From Comamonadaceae bacterium (GTDB lineage: Bacteria; Pseudomonadota; Gammaproteobacteria; Burkholderiales; Burkholderiaceae_C): 64,000 nucleotides of DNA. Below are positions 48,726 to 57,958 of this stretch, one piece after another. The notes below the pieces were generated by a model that worked only from the letters and a program-made list of their open reading frames with translations, did no database searches and was not told where the DNA came from. The stretch covers positions 36,664 through 100,663 of the forward strand of contig CANCER010000012.1 in NCBI GenBank assembly GCA_947375135.1. Reading direction: 5' to 3'. The translations under genes were made by a program, and so were the position numbers. The stretch's first letter is position 1, and each line of letters begins with the position of its first letter.

Positions 48726-49547
48726 ATGCCCCAACGCACCGTCTTCTTTGTCTCCGATGGCACTGGCATTACCGCCGAAACCTTTGGCCAAGCCATCCTG
48801 GCCCAATTTGAAACCAAGGCCCACCATGTGCGCCTGCCCTTCATCGACACGGTCGACAAGGCCCACCAGGCCATACGGCAAATCAACCACGCAGCCGAAA
48901 TCGACGGCAGCCGCCCCATCGTCTTCACCACGCTGGTCAACATGGAAATTCTGAAGGTGATTGAGGAGCATTGCCACGGCATGCTGCTGGACATGTTCGG
49001 CACCTTTGTGCACCCGCTGGAGAAAGAACTGGGCGTCAAATCCAACCACCGGGTAGGCCGCTTCAGCGATGCCAGCAAAAGCAAGGAGTACAACGACCGC
49101 ATCGAAGCCATCAACTTCTCGCTGGCGCACGACGACGGCCAGCTGAACCGCGACCTGGAAAAATCCGACGTGATTCTGGTGGGCGTCAGCCGCAGCGGCA
49201 AAACGCCCACCTCGCTGTACCTGGCCATGCAGTACGGCCTGAAGGCCTCCAACTATCCCCTGATACCCGAAGACTTTGACCGCAGGCAATTGCCACCGGC
49301 GCTGGTTCCGCACAAAGGGAAATTATTCGGCCTGACCATACAGCCGGAACGCCTGAGCGAGATCCGTCAGGAGCGCCGCCCCAACTCGCGCTACGCGTCG
49401 CTGGAGAACTGCCGCATGGAAGTCAGCGAGGCCGAGGCCATGATGCGCCGTGCGGGCATACGCTCCCTATCGACGACTACCAAGTCGATCGAAGAAATTG
49501 CCACCACGATCCTGCAGGAAATCCACCCGGATCGCCTGACCTATTGA
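48726..49547 (+). CDS. ppsR: PEP synthetase regulatory protein (bifunctional kinase/pyrophosphorylase)
   Basis: A 273-aa DUF299-family protein that inactivates and reactivates PEP synthase by ADP-dependent phosphorylation and Pi-dependent dephosphorylation of a Thr. The P-loop [19 protein letters not shown] and the N-terminal [16 protein letters not shown] are diagnostic. It is transcribed divergently from ppsA across a 154-bp spacer, which fits a dedicated regulator. Confidence 0.95.
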   Translation: MPQRTVFFVSDGTGITAETFGQAILAQFETKAHHVRLPFIDTVDKAHQAIRQINHAAEIDGSRPIVFTTLVNMEILKVIEEHCHGMLLDMFGTFVHPLEKELGVKSNHRVGRFSDASKSKEYNDRIEAINFSLAHDDGQLNRDLEKSDVILVGVSRSGKTPTSLYLAMQYGLKASNYPLIPEDFDRRQLPPALVPHKGKLFGLTIQPERLSEIRQERRPNSRYASLENCRMEVSEAEAMMRRAGIRSLSTTTKSIEEIATTILQEIHPDRLTY

Positions 49548-49605
49548 GGCCCCCGCGCGCAGGGAGCGCAGGGGCAAGCTATCACACCGGTTGGCGCAGG
49601 TGGGC

Positions 49606-50013
49606 TTAAAGGCCGATGGCCGCAATGCCGGCCTTGGCGACCTGCGCATCTTCTGTGGACTTGACCCCGCTGACGCCGACGGCGCCCAGGCACTCCCCAT
49701 CCTTCATGATCGGCACGCCGCCTTCAAGCATGCCTTCCAGGCCGGGTGCGCTCAGGAAGGAAACACGCCCGCCGTTGATGACGTCCTCATAAATCTTGCT
49801 TTCACGGCGTCCCAGGGCAGCCGTACGTGCCTTGCCCGGCGCAATGTGAGCGGACACCGGAGCGGCACCATCCAGGCGCTGAAACGACAGCAAATGGCCA
49901 CCGTCATCCACAATGCAGATGCTCACGGCCCAGTTGTTTTTCAGCGCTTCGGCTTCAGCTGCTGCGGCGATGGCCTTGATGTCGGCGGATTCCAGTACGT
50001 GCTTGGTTTTCAT
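49606..50013 (-). CDS. HbpS/GlcG-family heme-binding-like protein
   Basis: A 135-aa single-domain protein of the GlcG/HbpS family (DUF336). Typical are VSICIVDDGGHLLSFQRLDGAAP, KARTAALGRRESKIYEDV and the end VPIMKDGECLGAVGVSGVKSTEDAQVAKAGI. Streptomyces HbpS binds heme, while GlcG members sit in glycolate operons. Here it stands alone between ppsR and a Bax-inhibitor gene, so the role is open. ATG 50013 gives the family start; the longer frame is not conserved. Confidence 0.9.
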   Translation of the reverse strand: MKTKHVLESADIKAIAAAAEAEALKNNWAVSICIVDDGGHLLSFQRLDGAAPVSAHIAPGKARTAALGRRESKIYEDVINGGRVSFLSAPGLEGMLEGGVPIMKDGECLGAVGVSGVKSTEDAQVAKAGIAAIGL

Positions 50014-50198
50014 GGGGAGCTCAGGGTTCGATTGAAAGAGCGTGAGCATAAGGCACCGGCCTGCCGCGATTACCCGTCGGCCGCGCATAACAGCCCCACA
50101 ATAAACCGGTGCAATCAACCGCTTTGGCAGCCTGTGGCACTTGATAAAGTTTAAAATTGCACCACCTACACCGTAGGATTTTTTCTAGGAGATCGACT

Positions 50199-50894
50199 AT
50201 GACGGATCGCTTTACAACACTCGGCACCCGCTTCGGCTACGCCGTTTCAACCGAGCAGCGCAACAAAGTGCTGCGCAATACCTACTGGCTGTTGGCCATG
50301 AGCTTGGTTCCCACCGTGCTGGGCGCTTGGGTTGGCGTCGCCTCCGGCATTGGTCAGGTGTTTCGCGGGGGCTTGGGCATGATTTTGTTCATGGCCATTG
50401 CCTTCGGCCTGATCTACGGCATTGAAAAGACAAAGAACTCAGCGGCCGGCGTGCCCATGCTGCTGGGCTTTACCTTCTTCATGGGGCTCATGCTCTCCGG
50501 TCTGATCGCCCACACCCTGGGCTTCCGCAACGGCCCTGAGCTCATCATGACGGCCTTCGGCGGCACCGCCGGCGTGCTGGTGGTGATGGCCAGTCTGGCC
50601 ACCGTCATCAAACGCGACATTTCCGGCATGGGTAAATGGCTGTTTGTCGGCGTCGTGGTGCTCATGATCGGCAGCCTGATCAATGTGTTTGTCGGCTCCA
50701 GCGCCGGCATGCTGGCAATCTCGGTGGCCTCCATCGGCATCTTCAGCGCCTACATGCTCTATGACATCAAGCGCATCATTGACGGCGGCGAGACGAACTA
50801 CATCTCTGCCACCCTGGCCTTGTACCTGGACATCATCAACGTGTTCCAAAGCCTGCTGGCCTTGCTGGGCATCTTCGGCGGCGAACGCGATTAA
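50199..50894 (+). CDS. Bax inhibitor-1/YccA family membrane protein
   Basis: A 231-aa protein with seven hydrophobic segments. The N-terminus STEQRNKVLRNTYWLLAMSLVPTVLGA and the last helices (SAYMLYDIKRIIDGGETNYISATLALYLDIINVFQSLLALLG) are typical; the Asp pair that forms the calcium/pH sensor of the bacterial BsYetJ is matched by YDIKR and YLDII. E. coli YccA modulates FtsH. AGGAG lies 7 nt before the ATG. A strong bidirectional terminator follows. Confidence 0.94.
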   Translation: MTDRFTTLGTRFGYAVSTEQRNKVLRNTYWLLAMSLVPTVLGAWVGVASGIGQVFRGGLGMILFMAIAFGLIYGIEKTKNSAAGVPMLLGFTFFMGLMLSGLIAHTLGFRNGPELIMTAFGGTAGVLVVMASLATVIKRDISGMGKWLFVGVVVLMIGSLINVFVGSSAGMLAISVASIGIFSAYMLYDIKRIIDGGETNYISATLALYLDIINVFQSLLALLGIFGGERD

Positions 50895-50913
50895 CGCGTT
50901 CCCCTGCGAATGC

Positions 50914-50940
50914 AAAAAGGGCCCATGACGGGCCCTTTTT
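50914..50940. terminator. Bidirectional terminator between the BI-1 gene and rlmD
   Basis: AAAAAGGGCCC (50914-50924) pairs with GGGCCCTTTTT (50930-50940), 5-nt loop, with further T on the plus side. It sits between convergent genes and can end both transcripts. Confidence 0.92.
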
Positions 50941-50961
50941 TTTTGATGCCGAACCCGGCTT

Positions 50962-52446
50962 TTACAGCCCGACCCATTCAAACACCGCCATGCTCTCCAC
51001 ATGGGCCGTGTGCGGGAACATGTTCACCACCCCGGCGGAAACACAGCGGTAGCCCCCCTCGGTAACCAATACACCGGCATCACGCGCCAAGGTCGCCGGA
51101 TTGCAGCTCACATAGACAATGCGCCGGGGCGGCGACCACGGTGCCGCACCCTCTGCGCCGGTTGCGCCGGTTGCGCCGGTTGCGCAGGCCTGGTTCAACG
51201 CCGCCAGCGCCTGAACCAGCGCAAAGGCACCCTCACGCGGCGGGTCGATCAGCCACTTCTCGGCCTCACCGTCGGCACGCAACATCTCCGGTGTCATCTC
51301 AAACAAATTGCGGGCCACAAAACGCGTAGGCGCCAGCGGCCTGTGCGCGCTGGGGGCAGCGGCGTTGGCCGTGTAGTTTTCGCGCGAACGCGCCACCAGC
51401 GACTCTGCACCCTCCACGCCCAGCACTTCGCGCGCCTGGCGTGCCAACGCCAGTGTGAAGTTACCCAGCCCGCAGAACCAGTCGATCACCCGCTCTTCCC
51501 GGGCCACGGCCAGCAGCCCCAGCGCACGTGCCACCAGCACCCGGTTGATAAAGGGGTTGACCTGGGTGAAATCGGTAGGCTTGAAGGGCATGGTGATGCC
51601 AAACTCCTGCAACTGGTACGCCAGCGGTCCGGTCTCATGCCCGGGCAACTCATCGAGCCGCGCAATCGTGTCCGGCCCCTTGGGCTGCAACCACCACTGC
51701 ACGCCGGCATGCGCTGCCGCGAAAGCGCGCAGCCGCTGCAAATCGCCATCGCTCAAAGGCTCCATATGGCGCAAAACCATCGCAATCACCTGGGCCGGGC
51801 CGTTGGGCACCGCCACATCGCCCATGGCCAGCTCAATTTGCGGCAGGGTTTGCACCGCATCCATGGCGGCAACCAAGGCCCGCAGCGGCAGCAGCATGTC
51901 GCTGACCACGGGCGGGAGCACATGGCACTCCTTCATGTCCGCCACAAAATGGCTCTTGCGCTCATGGAACCCGACCAGCACCGTGCCCTTTTTGCGCACA
52001 AAACGCACCGAAATTCGCGCCCGGTAGCGGTACCCCCAGGCCGGCCCTTCAATCGGGCGCAACACATTGTCCGGCTTGACCTTGCCGATGTGCCAGAGGT
52101 TGTCCTCCATCACCCGCTGCTTGACTGCCACCTGCGCGCCCACATGCAGATGCTGCATCTTGCAGCCCCCGCAAGCCCCTTCGTGCAAGCCGAAATGCGG
52201 GCAAGCCGGGCGCACACGCTGGGACGATTCGTGGTGAATCTCGCTCAGCGTGCCTTTTTCAAAACTGTTCTTGGTGCGGTGAATGCGCGCGCTGACCACT
52301 TCAAAGGGCAAGGCACCCTCAATGAACACGACCTTGCCATCGGGCTTGTGCGCTACGCCCTGGGCTTCCAGATCCAGTGATTTGACCAGCAACCAGCCCT
52401 CGGGCAGTGCATTCTCGGTGGGGGGAATTGTTGTATTTTCGACCAT
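50962..52446 (-). CDS. rlmD: 23S rRNA (uracil-1939-C5)-methyltransferase RlmD
   Basis: A 494-aa SAM-dependent methyltransferase. The N-terminal TRAM domain is about 15-75. The [4Fe-4S] cysteines are visible in [18 protein letters not shown] and in MKECHVLP. The SAM site is [19 protein letters not shown] and the catalytic Cys is in [13 protein letters not shown]. Near residue 420 a 9-bp tandem repeat encodes Ala-Thr-Gly units. In relatives rpoS lies directly upstream, after nlpD; here nlpD itself is only 78 bp away. Confidence 0.95.
   Translation of the reverse strand: MVENTTIPPTENALPEGWLLVKSLDLEAQGVAHKPDGKVVFIEGALPFEVVSARIHRTKNSFEKGTLSEIHHESSQRVRPACPHFGLHEGACGGCKMQHLHVGAQVAVKQRVMEDNLWHIGKVKPDNVLRPIEGPAWGYRYRARISVRFVRKKGTVLVGFHERKSHFVADMKECHVLPPVVSDMLLPLRALVAAMDAVQTLPQIELAMGDVAVPNGPAQVIAMVLRHMEPLSDGDLQRLRAFAAAHAGVQWWLQPKGPDTIARLDELPGHETGPLAYQLQEFGITMPFKPTDFTQVNPFINRVLVARALGLLAVAREERVIDWFCGLGNFTLALARQAREVLGVEGAESLVARSRENYTANAAAPSAHRPLAPTRFVARNLFEMTPEMLRADGEAEKWLIDPPREGAFALVQALAALNQACATGATGATGAEGAAPWSPPRRIVYVSCNPATLARDAGVLVTEGGYRCVSAGVVNMFPHTAHVESMAVFEWVGL
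51154..51189. repeat. 9-bp in-frame tandem repeat within rlmD
   Basis: TGCGCCGGT occurs three times without mismatch (51154-51180), followed by a degenerate fourth copy. On the coding strand it gives repeated Ala-Thr-Gly between the catalytic elements. Copy-number change would keep the frame. Confidence 0.95.
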
Positions 52447-52524
52447 GCCCTGATTGTCTCAGGGAACGGACGCACCCAAACCAGCGGCCCGGTCAGTGCC
52501 CCACGCGGGGCGCAACCGGCGGCT

Positions 52525-53391
52525 TTACTTGGCGGGAAGGTACTTCAGCGGATCAACCGGCTTGCCCTGGCGCCGCACCTCAAAGTGCAGCTTGACCCGC
52601 TCCGCATCGCTGCTGCCCATTTCGGCAATTTTCTGGCCCTTTTTCACCGACTGGTCTTCCTTGACCTGCAGGCTCTGGTTGTGGGCATAGGCCGTCAGAT
52701 AAGTGTTGTTGTGCTTGAGAATGATGAGGTTGCCATAGCCGCGCAAGCCGGCACCGGCATACACCACCTTGCCATCGGCCGCTGCCAGCACCGGGTCGCC
52801 GGCCGCGCCGGAGATGTCCACCCCTTTGTTCTTGCTCTCGTCAAACTCTGCGAGGACCGTGCCCTTGCCCGGCCAGATCCAGGCAATATCGTCATCCGCC
52901 CCCGCCGGGGCCACCTTCACCGGTGCCGAGGCTGCAGCACTTGCAGCCGACGCCTGCTTGGCTGGCAGTGGCGCCGCAGCAATCGGCGTGGTGGTCACGG
53001 TCCCGCTGGTGACCGGTTTGGTCACTGCACCCGAAGCCGCAGCGGAACCCGCATCCGCAGCCGGAGGCACCACGCGCAACACCTGGCCCACCTCGATCTT
53101 GTTCGGGTTTTCCAAAGCGTTCCAGCGCGAAATATCCTTGTGGCTTTGCCCGTTTTCCAGCCCGATACGGATCAAGGTATCGCCCGGCTTGACGGTGTAG
53201 TAACCGGGCTTGCCGGCATTCTCGAAGCCAGCGGCAGGTTTTACAGCCGCCACCACGGCAGGCGCTGTGGACCCCGCCATGCCACGGTCTTCTACGGGCG
53301 CACGGTTCACGGGGTGGGAACCGCACCCGGCCAAAGCCAGCAAAACCAGGCACCCCATCAAAGCGACAGCAGGAATCAAGATACGAGACAT
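52525..53391 (-). CDS. nlpD: NlpD-like lipoprotein: LysM plus degenerate M23 (LytM) domain
   Basis: A 288-aa outer-membrane lipoprotein; the lipobox ends LALAGC with Cys23. A LysM domain spans about 63-108 (YYTVKPGDTLIRIGLENGQ). The C-terminal LytM domain has lost key zinc ligands: KNKGVDI in place of the usual HxGxD, and KLHFE in place of HLHFE, while the YAH remains. E. coli NlpD is degenerate in the same way and activates the amidase AmiC at the septum, so an activator role is likely rather than hydrolysis. The gene follows pcm. Confidence 0.9.
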   Translation of the reverse strand: MSRILIPAVALMGCLVLLALAGCGSHPVNRAPVEDRGMAGSTAPAVVAAVKPAAGFENAGKPGYYTVKPGDTLIRIGLENGQSHKDISRWNALENPNKIEVGQVLRVVPPAADAGSAAASGAVTKPVTSGTVTTTPIAAAPLPAKQASAASAAASAPVKVAPAGADDDIAWIWPGKGTVLAEFDESKNKGVDISGAAGDPVLAAADGKVVYAGAGLRGYGNLIILKHNNTYLTAYAHNQSLQVKEDQSVKKGQKIAEMGSSDAERVKLHFEVRRQGKPVDPLKYLPAK

Positions 53392-53413
53392 AAATATTTT
53401 CTTTCTAGTTGTT

Positions 53414-54166
53414 CTAAGCCACGCCGGATTTTAGGGGGACAAAATGCACGGTCTCCAGCAGGCTCTGGCGCACCCCGGCCGGCGTCTTGTCCAGAACCAG
53501 CAAGGCCTGGGCTCCCCCCTGCGCGCCACTCGTCACCACCGGCGCCACCAGGCGGCCACCGACGGCCAGTTGGTCCACCCAGGCCTGCGGAACTGCCTCG
53601 CCCCCTGCAGCCGCAATAATCGCCGCATAGGGCGCGCCTTGGGCGTAGCCCGCCATGCCGTCGCCGAACAGCAGGTGCACATTGGGCAGCCGGAAATGGC
53701 GCAGGTTCTCGCGCGCCTTGTCGTGCAAGCCGCGCAGGCGCTCGATGCTGTACACCTCCTGCGCCAACAGGCTCAATACGGCGGCCTGGTAACCGCAACC
53801 GGTACCGATCTCCAGCACACGCCCCAGTTTGCCCGCAGCGCCATTGCGCAACAGTTCGATCATGCGTGCCACCACGCCCGGCTTGGAAATGGTCTGACCC
53901 AAGCCGATGGGCAGGCTGGTGTCCTCATAGGCCTGGTTCACCAGGGCACTGTCCACAAACCGGTGGCGCTCCATGCTGCCCATGGCCTGCAGCACCATCG
54001 CATCCCGCACCCCCTGCTTTTGCAGCAACTGCAGCAAATGTTGCCGGTGGGCCGCCGAATCCATTCCCAGGCCTTGCGGACGTGCCAGCACGTGGGCCGG
54101 TGCGGGCGGTCTGGCGGCATCACTCTGTGTGGCCAGCCACGCGGGAAACGGTGGCCTTTGCGTCAT
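53414..54166 (-). CDS. pcm: Protein-L-isoaspartate O-methyltransferase
   Basis: A 250-aa repair enzyme that methylates isoaspartyl residues. It has [22 protein letters not shown], the SAM motif [19 protein letters not shown] and [10 protein letters not shown]. It has about 40 extra residues at the N-terminus relative to E. coli Pcm. ATG 54166 overlaps the surE stop by 4 bp; the open frame from 54217 lies in surE. Confidence 0.94.
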   Translation of the reverse strand: MTQRPPFPAWLATQSDAARPPAPAHVLARPQGLGMDSAAHRQHLLQLLQKQGVRDAMVLQAMGSMERHRFVDSALVNQAYEDTSLPIGLGQTISKPGVVARMIELLRNGAAGKLGRVLEIGTGCGYQAAVLSLLAQEVYSIERLRGLHDKARENLRHFRLPNVHLLFGDGMAGYAQGAPYAAIIAAAGGEAVPQAWVDQLAVGGRLVAPVVTSGAQGGAQALLVLDKTPAGVRQSLLETVHFVPLKSGVA

Positions 54167-54942
54167 TGCGCAGCGTGCGGCAAACTGTGGTTGAGCAGGG
54201 ACGCCGTTTGCGCCCAATAGCCCAGGTTGGCGTGGTCGGTCAGATCCACTTGCAGCGGGGTCACTGCCACGTGGCCAGTCGCAGTCGCGTGAAAGTCGGT
54301 GCCCTCTGCGTCGTCCATGGCCCCACCGGCCGCACCGATCCAGTACATGGTCTCGCCACGCGGGTTCACCTGCTTGATCACCGGCTCAGCCGCATGGCGC
54401 CGGCCCAGGCGGCACAGCTTCATGCTGCCAATCTCGGCAAACGGCAGGTTGGGAATATTCACATTCAGCAGCCAGGGCTTGGCCTTGATCAGCTGGTGGT
54501 CCTGCATCGCCAGCACCAACTCGCGCGCCTTGCGTGCCGCACTCTGCAAATGCACCCAGTCACGGTGTACCTGGGAGAAGGCAATGGCTGGAATGCCAAA
54601 CAAATAGCCCTCCATCGCCGCACCTACCGTGCCCGAGTAAATGGTGTCGTCGCCCATGTTCGCGCCATTGTTGATACCGGACACCACCAGGTCGGGGCGG
54701 TAGTCCAACAAGCCGGTCAGCGCAATGTGTACGCAGTCTGCCGGCGTGCCATTCACATAGCGAAAACCGTTGGCCGCCTGGTGCACGTACAAGGGCGAAT
54801 GCAAGGTCAGCGCGTTGGACTTGGCGCTGTTGTTGATCTCGGGCGCAATCACCTCCACCTGCGCCACGTCCTTGAGTGCCTCATACAGCGCCACGATGCC
54901 GGGCGCCTGGAAACCGTCGTCATTGCAAATAAGAATTTTCAT
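54163..54942 (-). CDS. surE: 5'/3'-nucleotidase SurE
   Basis: A 259-aa nucleotidase and polyphosphatase acting in stationary-phase survival. The metal site [16 protein letters not shown] (Asp-Asp), [24 protein letters not shown] and the C-terminal [14 protein letters not shown] end are all present. ATG 54942 begins the conserved sequence. It is the first of surE-pcm-nlpD, coupled to pcm. Confidence 0.96.
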   Translation of the reverse strand: MKILICNDDGFQAPGIVALYEALKDVAQVEVIAPEINNSAKSNALTLHSPLYVHQAANGFRYVNGTPADCVHIALTGLLDYRPDLVVSGINNGANMGDDTIYSGTVGAAMEGYLFGIPAIAFSQVHRDWVHLQSAARKARELVLAMQDHQLIKAKPWLLNVNIPNLPFAEIGSMKLCRLGRRHAAEPVIKQVNPRGETMYWIGAAGGAMDDAEGTDFHATATGHVAVTPLQVDLTDHANLGYWAQTASLLNHSLPHAAQ

Positions 54943-55020
54943 GGTGTGCCGTAGTTGACAGGGATTGTAGGTGTGGGTGCCGTTGCCCCCTATCATGGCC
55001 GCTCATTTTCAGGAAACGCT

Positions 55021-55998
55021 ATGCACGCTTGGCTTTGCAACAACCCGGTCGGGGTGGAAGAACTGGTCTGGACGGAACTGCCCACACCCACACCCGGCGC
55101 TGGCGAGGTGCTGCTGGAAATCCAGGCGGCCAGCCTGAACTTTCCCGACCTGTTGATCGTTCAAAACAAGTACCAGATGAAGCCGCCTCTCCCCTTTGTG
55201 CCGGGCGCCGAATACGCCGGCGTGGTGCGCGCGGTCGGCAGCGGCGTGGAGCATCTGCAAGTGGGCCAGCATGTGGCTTGCCTGAGCGGCACCGGTGGCT
55301 TTGCAACGCACACCCTGGCGCCTGCGGCACTGTGCCTGCCTCTGCCTGAGGGCTTCCCCTTTGTCGACGCCGCCGCCTTCATCATGACCTATGCCACCTC
55401 GCACCACGCGCTGGTGGACCGGGCCCAGCTCCAAGCCGGAGAAACCCTGCTGGTGCTGGGCGCGGCCGGTGGCGTCGGCACGGCCGCCATACAAATCGGC
55501 AAGGCCCTGGGCGCACGGGTGATTGCGGCGGCCTCCAGCGCGGAAAAATGTGCCTTGTGTACGGCCCTAGGCGCCGATGCCACCATCGACTACGGCCAGG
55601 AAAACCTGCGCGAAGCGCTGAAAGCACTGACTGGTGGAAAAGGCCCGGACGTGGTGTACGACCCGGTCGGTGGCGCGTTCACCGAGGCCGCCTTTCGCTC
55701 CATTGCCTGGCGCGGGCGCTACCTGGTCATCGGCTTTGCCGCAGGCCCCATTCCGGCACTGCCACTCAACCTGGCGCTGCTCAAGGGTGCATCCCTCGTC
55801 GGCGTGTTCTGGGGCGACTTTGCCAAGCGCGAACCCGCCGCCAACGCCGCCATGCTGCAGGAGTTGGTGGGCTGGTATGCGGCGGGAAAGATCAAGCCGG
55901 TCATAGACCGCACCCTGCCGATGGCCTCGCTCAAAGCCGCATACGCCCGCATGGGATCACGCGCGGTGCAGGGGAAATTGGTCCTGGTGAACCCTTAA
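55021..55998 (+). CDS. NADPH:quinone oxidoreductase family (zinc-independent MDR)
   Basis: A 325-aa medium-chain dehydrogenase/reductase. The substrate half has LNFPDLLIVQNKYQMKPPLPFVPGAEYAGVV, without the Cys/His zinc ligands. The Rossmann part is LVLGAAGGVGTAAIQIGKALGARVIAAASS. The ending GSRAVQGKLVLVN is typical of quinone oxidoreductases. ATG 55021 has AGGAA upstream. It is divergent from surE. The physiological substrate is unknown. Confidence 0.9.
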   Translation: MHAWLCNNPVGVEELVWTELPTPTPGAGEVLLEIQAASLNFPDLLIVQNKYQMKPPLPFVPGAEYAGVVRAVGSGVEHLQVGQHVACLSGTGGFATHTLAPAALCLPLPEGFPFVDAAAFIMTYATSHHALVDRAQLQAGETLLVLGAAGGVGTAAIQIGKALGARVIAAASSAEKCALCTALGADATIDYGQENLREALKALTGGKGPDVVYDPVGGAFTEAAFRSIAWRGRYLVIGFAAGPIPALPLNLALLKGASLVGVFWGDFAKREPAANAAMLQELVGWYAAGKIKPVIDRTLPMASLKAAYARMGSRAVQGKLVLVNP

Positions 55999-56004
55999 CG
56001 GAGC

Positions 56005-56037
56005 GGTGCGGGAGGGGTGCGGGAGGGGTGCGGGCCC
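56005..56037. repeat. 11-bp tandem repeat after the quinone oxidoreductase gene
   Basis: GGTGCGGGAGG is present twice perfectly (56005-56026) and a third time as GGTGCGGGCCC (56027-56037). The last copy starts a GC-rich inverted repeat (GGGCCC-N5-GGGCCC) without a T-run. It fills the spacer between two genes. Confidence 0.85.
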
Positions 56038-56064
56038 GTGGCGGGCCCACCAGCCATTCAAAAA

Positions 56065-56104
56065 ATTGCTACCTAGTCAACAATCCGGCGCAAATATTAG
56101 CAAT
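56065..56104. promoter_or_regulatory. Inverted repeat upstream of the cytochrome b561 gene
   Basis: ATTGCTA (56065-56071) and TAGCAAT (56098-56104) are exact reverse complements 26 nt apart in an AT-richer stretch ending 23 bp before the gene start. They could frame a promoter as an operator; no regulator is indicated. Confidence 0.3.
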
Positions 56105-56127
56105 GGATTGCGTTCTACACTTGCGCC

Positions 56128-56688
56128 ATGCAATTAGAACTTAACGCAAAAAACCGCTACCACACCGTGTCAATTATTCTGCACTGGGTGCTTGGTGCGG
56201 CATTAGTGTCTATCTTTTTCTTCGGCGTCTACATGGCAGACCTGCCCTTTTCGCCGCAGCGCCTGAAGCTCTTCAACTGGCACAAGTGGGCCGGCATCAG
56301 CATTCTGGTGTTGTCCGCCCTGCGCCTGCTGTGGCGCGCCACACACCCCGCGCCGCCCCTGCCCGGCAGCATTGCATTGGCCATGCCCGGCTGGCAGCTC
56401 AAGGCGCACCACCTGACCCACGTTGCGCTCTACGCCCTGTTTTTCGCCGTGCCTTTGATTGGCTGGGCTTACACCTCGGCAGCCGGCTTCCCCGTAGTGC
56501 TGTTTGGTGTCCTTCCCCTGCCCGACTTGGTCGGCGCGGACAAGGCCCTGGCCGCACTGATCAAGCCCTGGCACCAGATCAGCGCCTTTGCCCTGGCTGC
56601 CTTGGTGCTGCTGCACGTTGCAGCCGCCCTGAAGCACCATTTTGTTGACCGCGACGGCCTGCTCAAACGCATGTCACTGCGCGGCTAA
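56128..56688 (+). CDS. Cytochrome b561 (YceJ-like)
   Basis: A 186-aa four-helix diheme membrane cytochrome. Helix starts and candidate heme His are visible in SIILHWVLGAAL (His19), NWHKWAGISIL (His52), LKAHHLTHVALYALFF and KPWHQISAFALAALVLLHVAAALKHHF. It would pass electrons between quinones and periplasmic partners. It begins a three-gene run with two yceI genes; yceJ-yceI pairs are common in proteobacteria. Confidence 0.92.
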   Translation: MQLELNAKNRYHTVSIILHWVLGAALVSIFFFGVYMADLPFSPQRLKLFNWHKWAGISILVLSALRLLWRATHPAPPLPGSIALAMPGWQLKAHHLTHVALYALFFAVPLIGWAYTSAAGFPVVLFGVLPLPDLVGADKALAALIKPWHQISAFALAALVLLHVAAALKHHFVDRDGLLKRMSLRG

Positions 56689-56713
56689 ACCCCTTCACTT
56701 TGCGGAAATTCCC

Positions 56714-57289
56714 ATGAAACTGCCCTCCACTCTTGCCCTGCTGGCCCTGTCGGCTGCCGCGCTCGGCTTCTCCGGTAGCGCCCTGGCGCAACAAAAACTG
56801 ATCCCCGGCCAAAGCTCCATCAGCTTCGTGACCAAGCAAATGGGCGTCCCTCTGGACGGCCAATTCAAGAAGTTTGATGCCCAAATCAGCTTTGATACCG
56901 CCAAGCCAGAGGCCGCCAAAATTGCCTTCACAGTCGACACCGGCAGTGCCACCCTCGGTGCGCCGGAGTCCGACGCCGAACTGCCCAAGGCGCCCTGGTT
57001 CAACGTGCCCAAGTTCCCGCAGGCCACCTTCCAGTCCGGCGCTGTCAAAGCACTGGGCGGCGGCAAGTACCAGATCAGCGGCAAACTCAGCATCAAGGGC
57101 AACGTCAAGGACGTGGACGTTCCCGTGGCCCTGACCCAGGCCAACGGCATCACCACCGCCACCGGCCAGTTCGCCCTCAAGCGGCTGACCTTCAAGATTG
57201 GCGAAGGCGAATGGGCTGACACCTCCATGGTGGCAGACGACGTCCAGGTCAAGTTCAAGCTCGCGCTCAGCGGCATGGGCAAGCTCTAA
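56714..57289 (+). CDS. YceI-family periplasmic protein (copy 1)
   Basis: A 191-aa exported lipocalin-like protein that binds polyisoprenoids. The signal peptide is about 25 aa, ending ALA before QQK. The mature domain starts IPGQSSISFVTKQMGVPLDGQFKKFDAQISFD and has the family end WADTSMVADDVQVKFKLALS. ATG 56714 is 25 bp after the cytochrome stop. It differs clearly from copy 2, so it is an older duplication. Confidence 0.92.
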   Translation: MKLPSTLALLALSAAALGFSGSALAQQKLIPGQSSISFVTKQMGVPLDGQFKKFDAQISFDTAKPEAAKIAFTVDTGSATLGAPESDAELPKAPWFNVPKFPQATFQSGAVKALGGGKYQISGKLSIKGNVKDVDVPVALTQANGITTATGQFALKRLTFKIGEGEWADTSMVADDVQVKFKLALSGMGKL

Positions 57290-57300
57290 ATCACCGCAAG

Positions 57301-57327
57301 TTTCTTTTTTTCTTTTCTCTTTTTTCC
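57301..57327 (+). other. Polypyrimidine tract between the two yceI genes
   Basis: A 27-nt run of only T and C follows the first yceI stop by 11 bp and lies about 27 bp before the second gene. No stem precedes it, so it does not look like a standard terminator. It may be a slippage-prone spacer or an unstructured leader for the second gene. Confidence 0.6.
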
Positions 57328-57354
57328 ACCACAACCCCCTCAGGAGTATTTTTA

Positions 57355-57930
57355 ATGAACAAGACCATTCTGGCCCTCGCGGCCGCAGCCGCCCTGTGTG
57401 CCAGCGTTGCCCATGCTGAAAACGCCACCTACGCCTTCGATCCGTCGCACACCTACGTGACCTTCGAGATCGGCCACTTCGGCACCTCCACCAACCGTGG
57501 CCGCTTCGACAAGAAGGAAGGCACCGCCCAGCTGAACATCGCTGCCAAGACCGGCAAAGTGGACGTCACCATCGACACCACCTCGGTGAACACCGGCTTT
57601 GATGCCTTCAACAAGCACCTGCAAAGCGCCGACCTGTTTGACGCCGCCAAGTACCCCACCATCAAGTTCTCCGGCGACAAGTTCACCTTCGCCGGTGACA
57701 AAGTGACCGCCATCACCGGCAACATGACCCTGCTGGGCAAGACACAGCCCGTCACCCTGAAGGCCAACCAGTTCAACTGCTACCAAAGCCCCATGCTCAA
57801 GCGCGAAGTTTGCGGCGGCGACTTTGAAGCCACCATCGACCGCACCGCCTTCGGCATGGCCTACGGCATCGACTGGGGTTTCCCGAAGGACGTCAAGCTG
57901 GTCATCCAGGTTGAAGCCATCAAGCAATAA
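57355..57930 (+). CDS. YceI-family periplasmic protein (copy 2)
   Basis: A 191-aa paralogue with a 21-aa signal peptide ending VAHA before ENA. Family features: YAFDPSHTYVTFEIGHFGTSTNRGRFDKKEGTAQLN, HLQSADLFDAAKYPTIKFSGDKF, and two cysteines near 140-151. This is closer to the standard YceI (base-induced periplasmic protein) than copy 1. AGGAG is upstream of the ATG. A terminator ends the operon. Confidence 0.94.
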   Translation: MNKTILALAAAAALCASVAHAENATYAFDPSHTYVTFEIGHFGTSTNRGRFDKKEGTAQLNIAAKTGKVDVTIDTTSVNTGFDAFNKHLQSADLFDAAKYPTIKFSGDKFTFAGDKVTAITGNMTLLGKTQPVTLKANQFNCYQSPMLKREVCGGDFEATIDRTAFGMAYGIDWGFPKDVKLVIQVEAIKQ

Positions 57931-57958
57931 GCTGCAATAGCCTCCCATAGCCTCCCTG

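Noticed and set aside
48572..49252. The upstream extension of the ppsA open frame
   Set aside because: It runs through the whole divergent ppsR gene and has no PEP synthase likeness; the ATG at 48571 has a good ribosome site.
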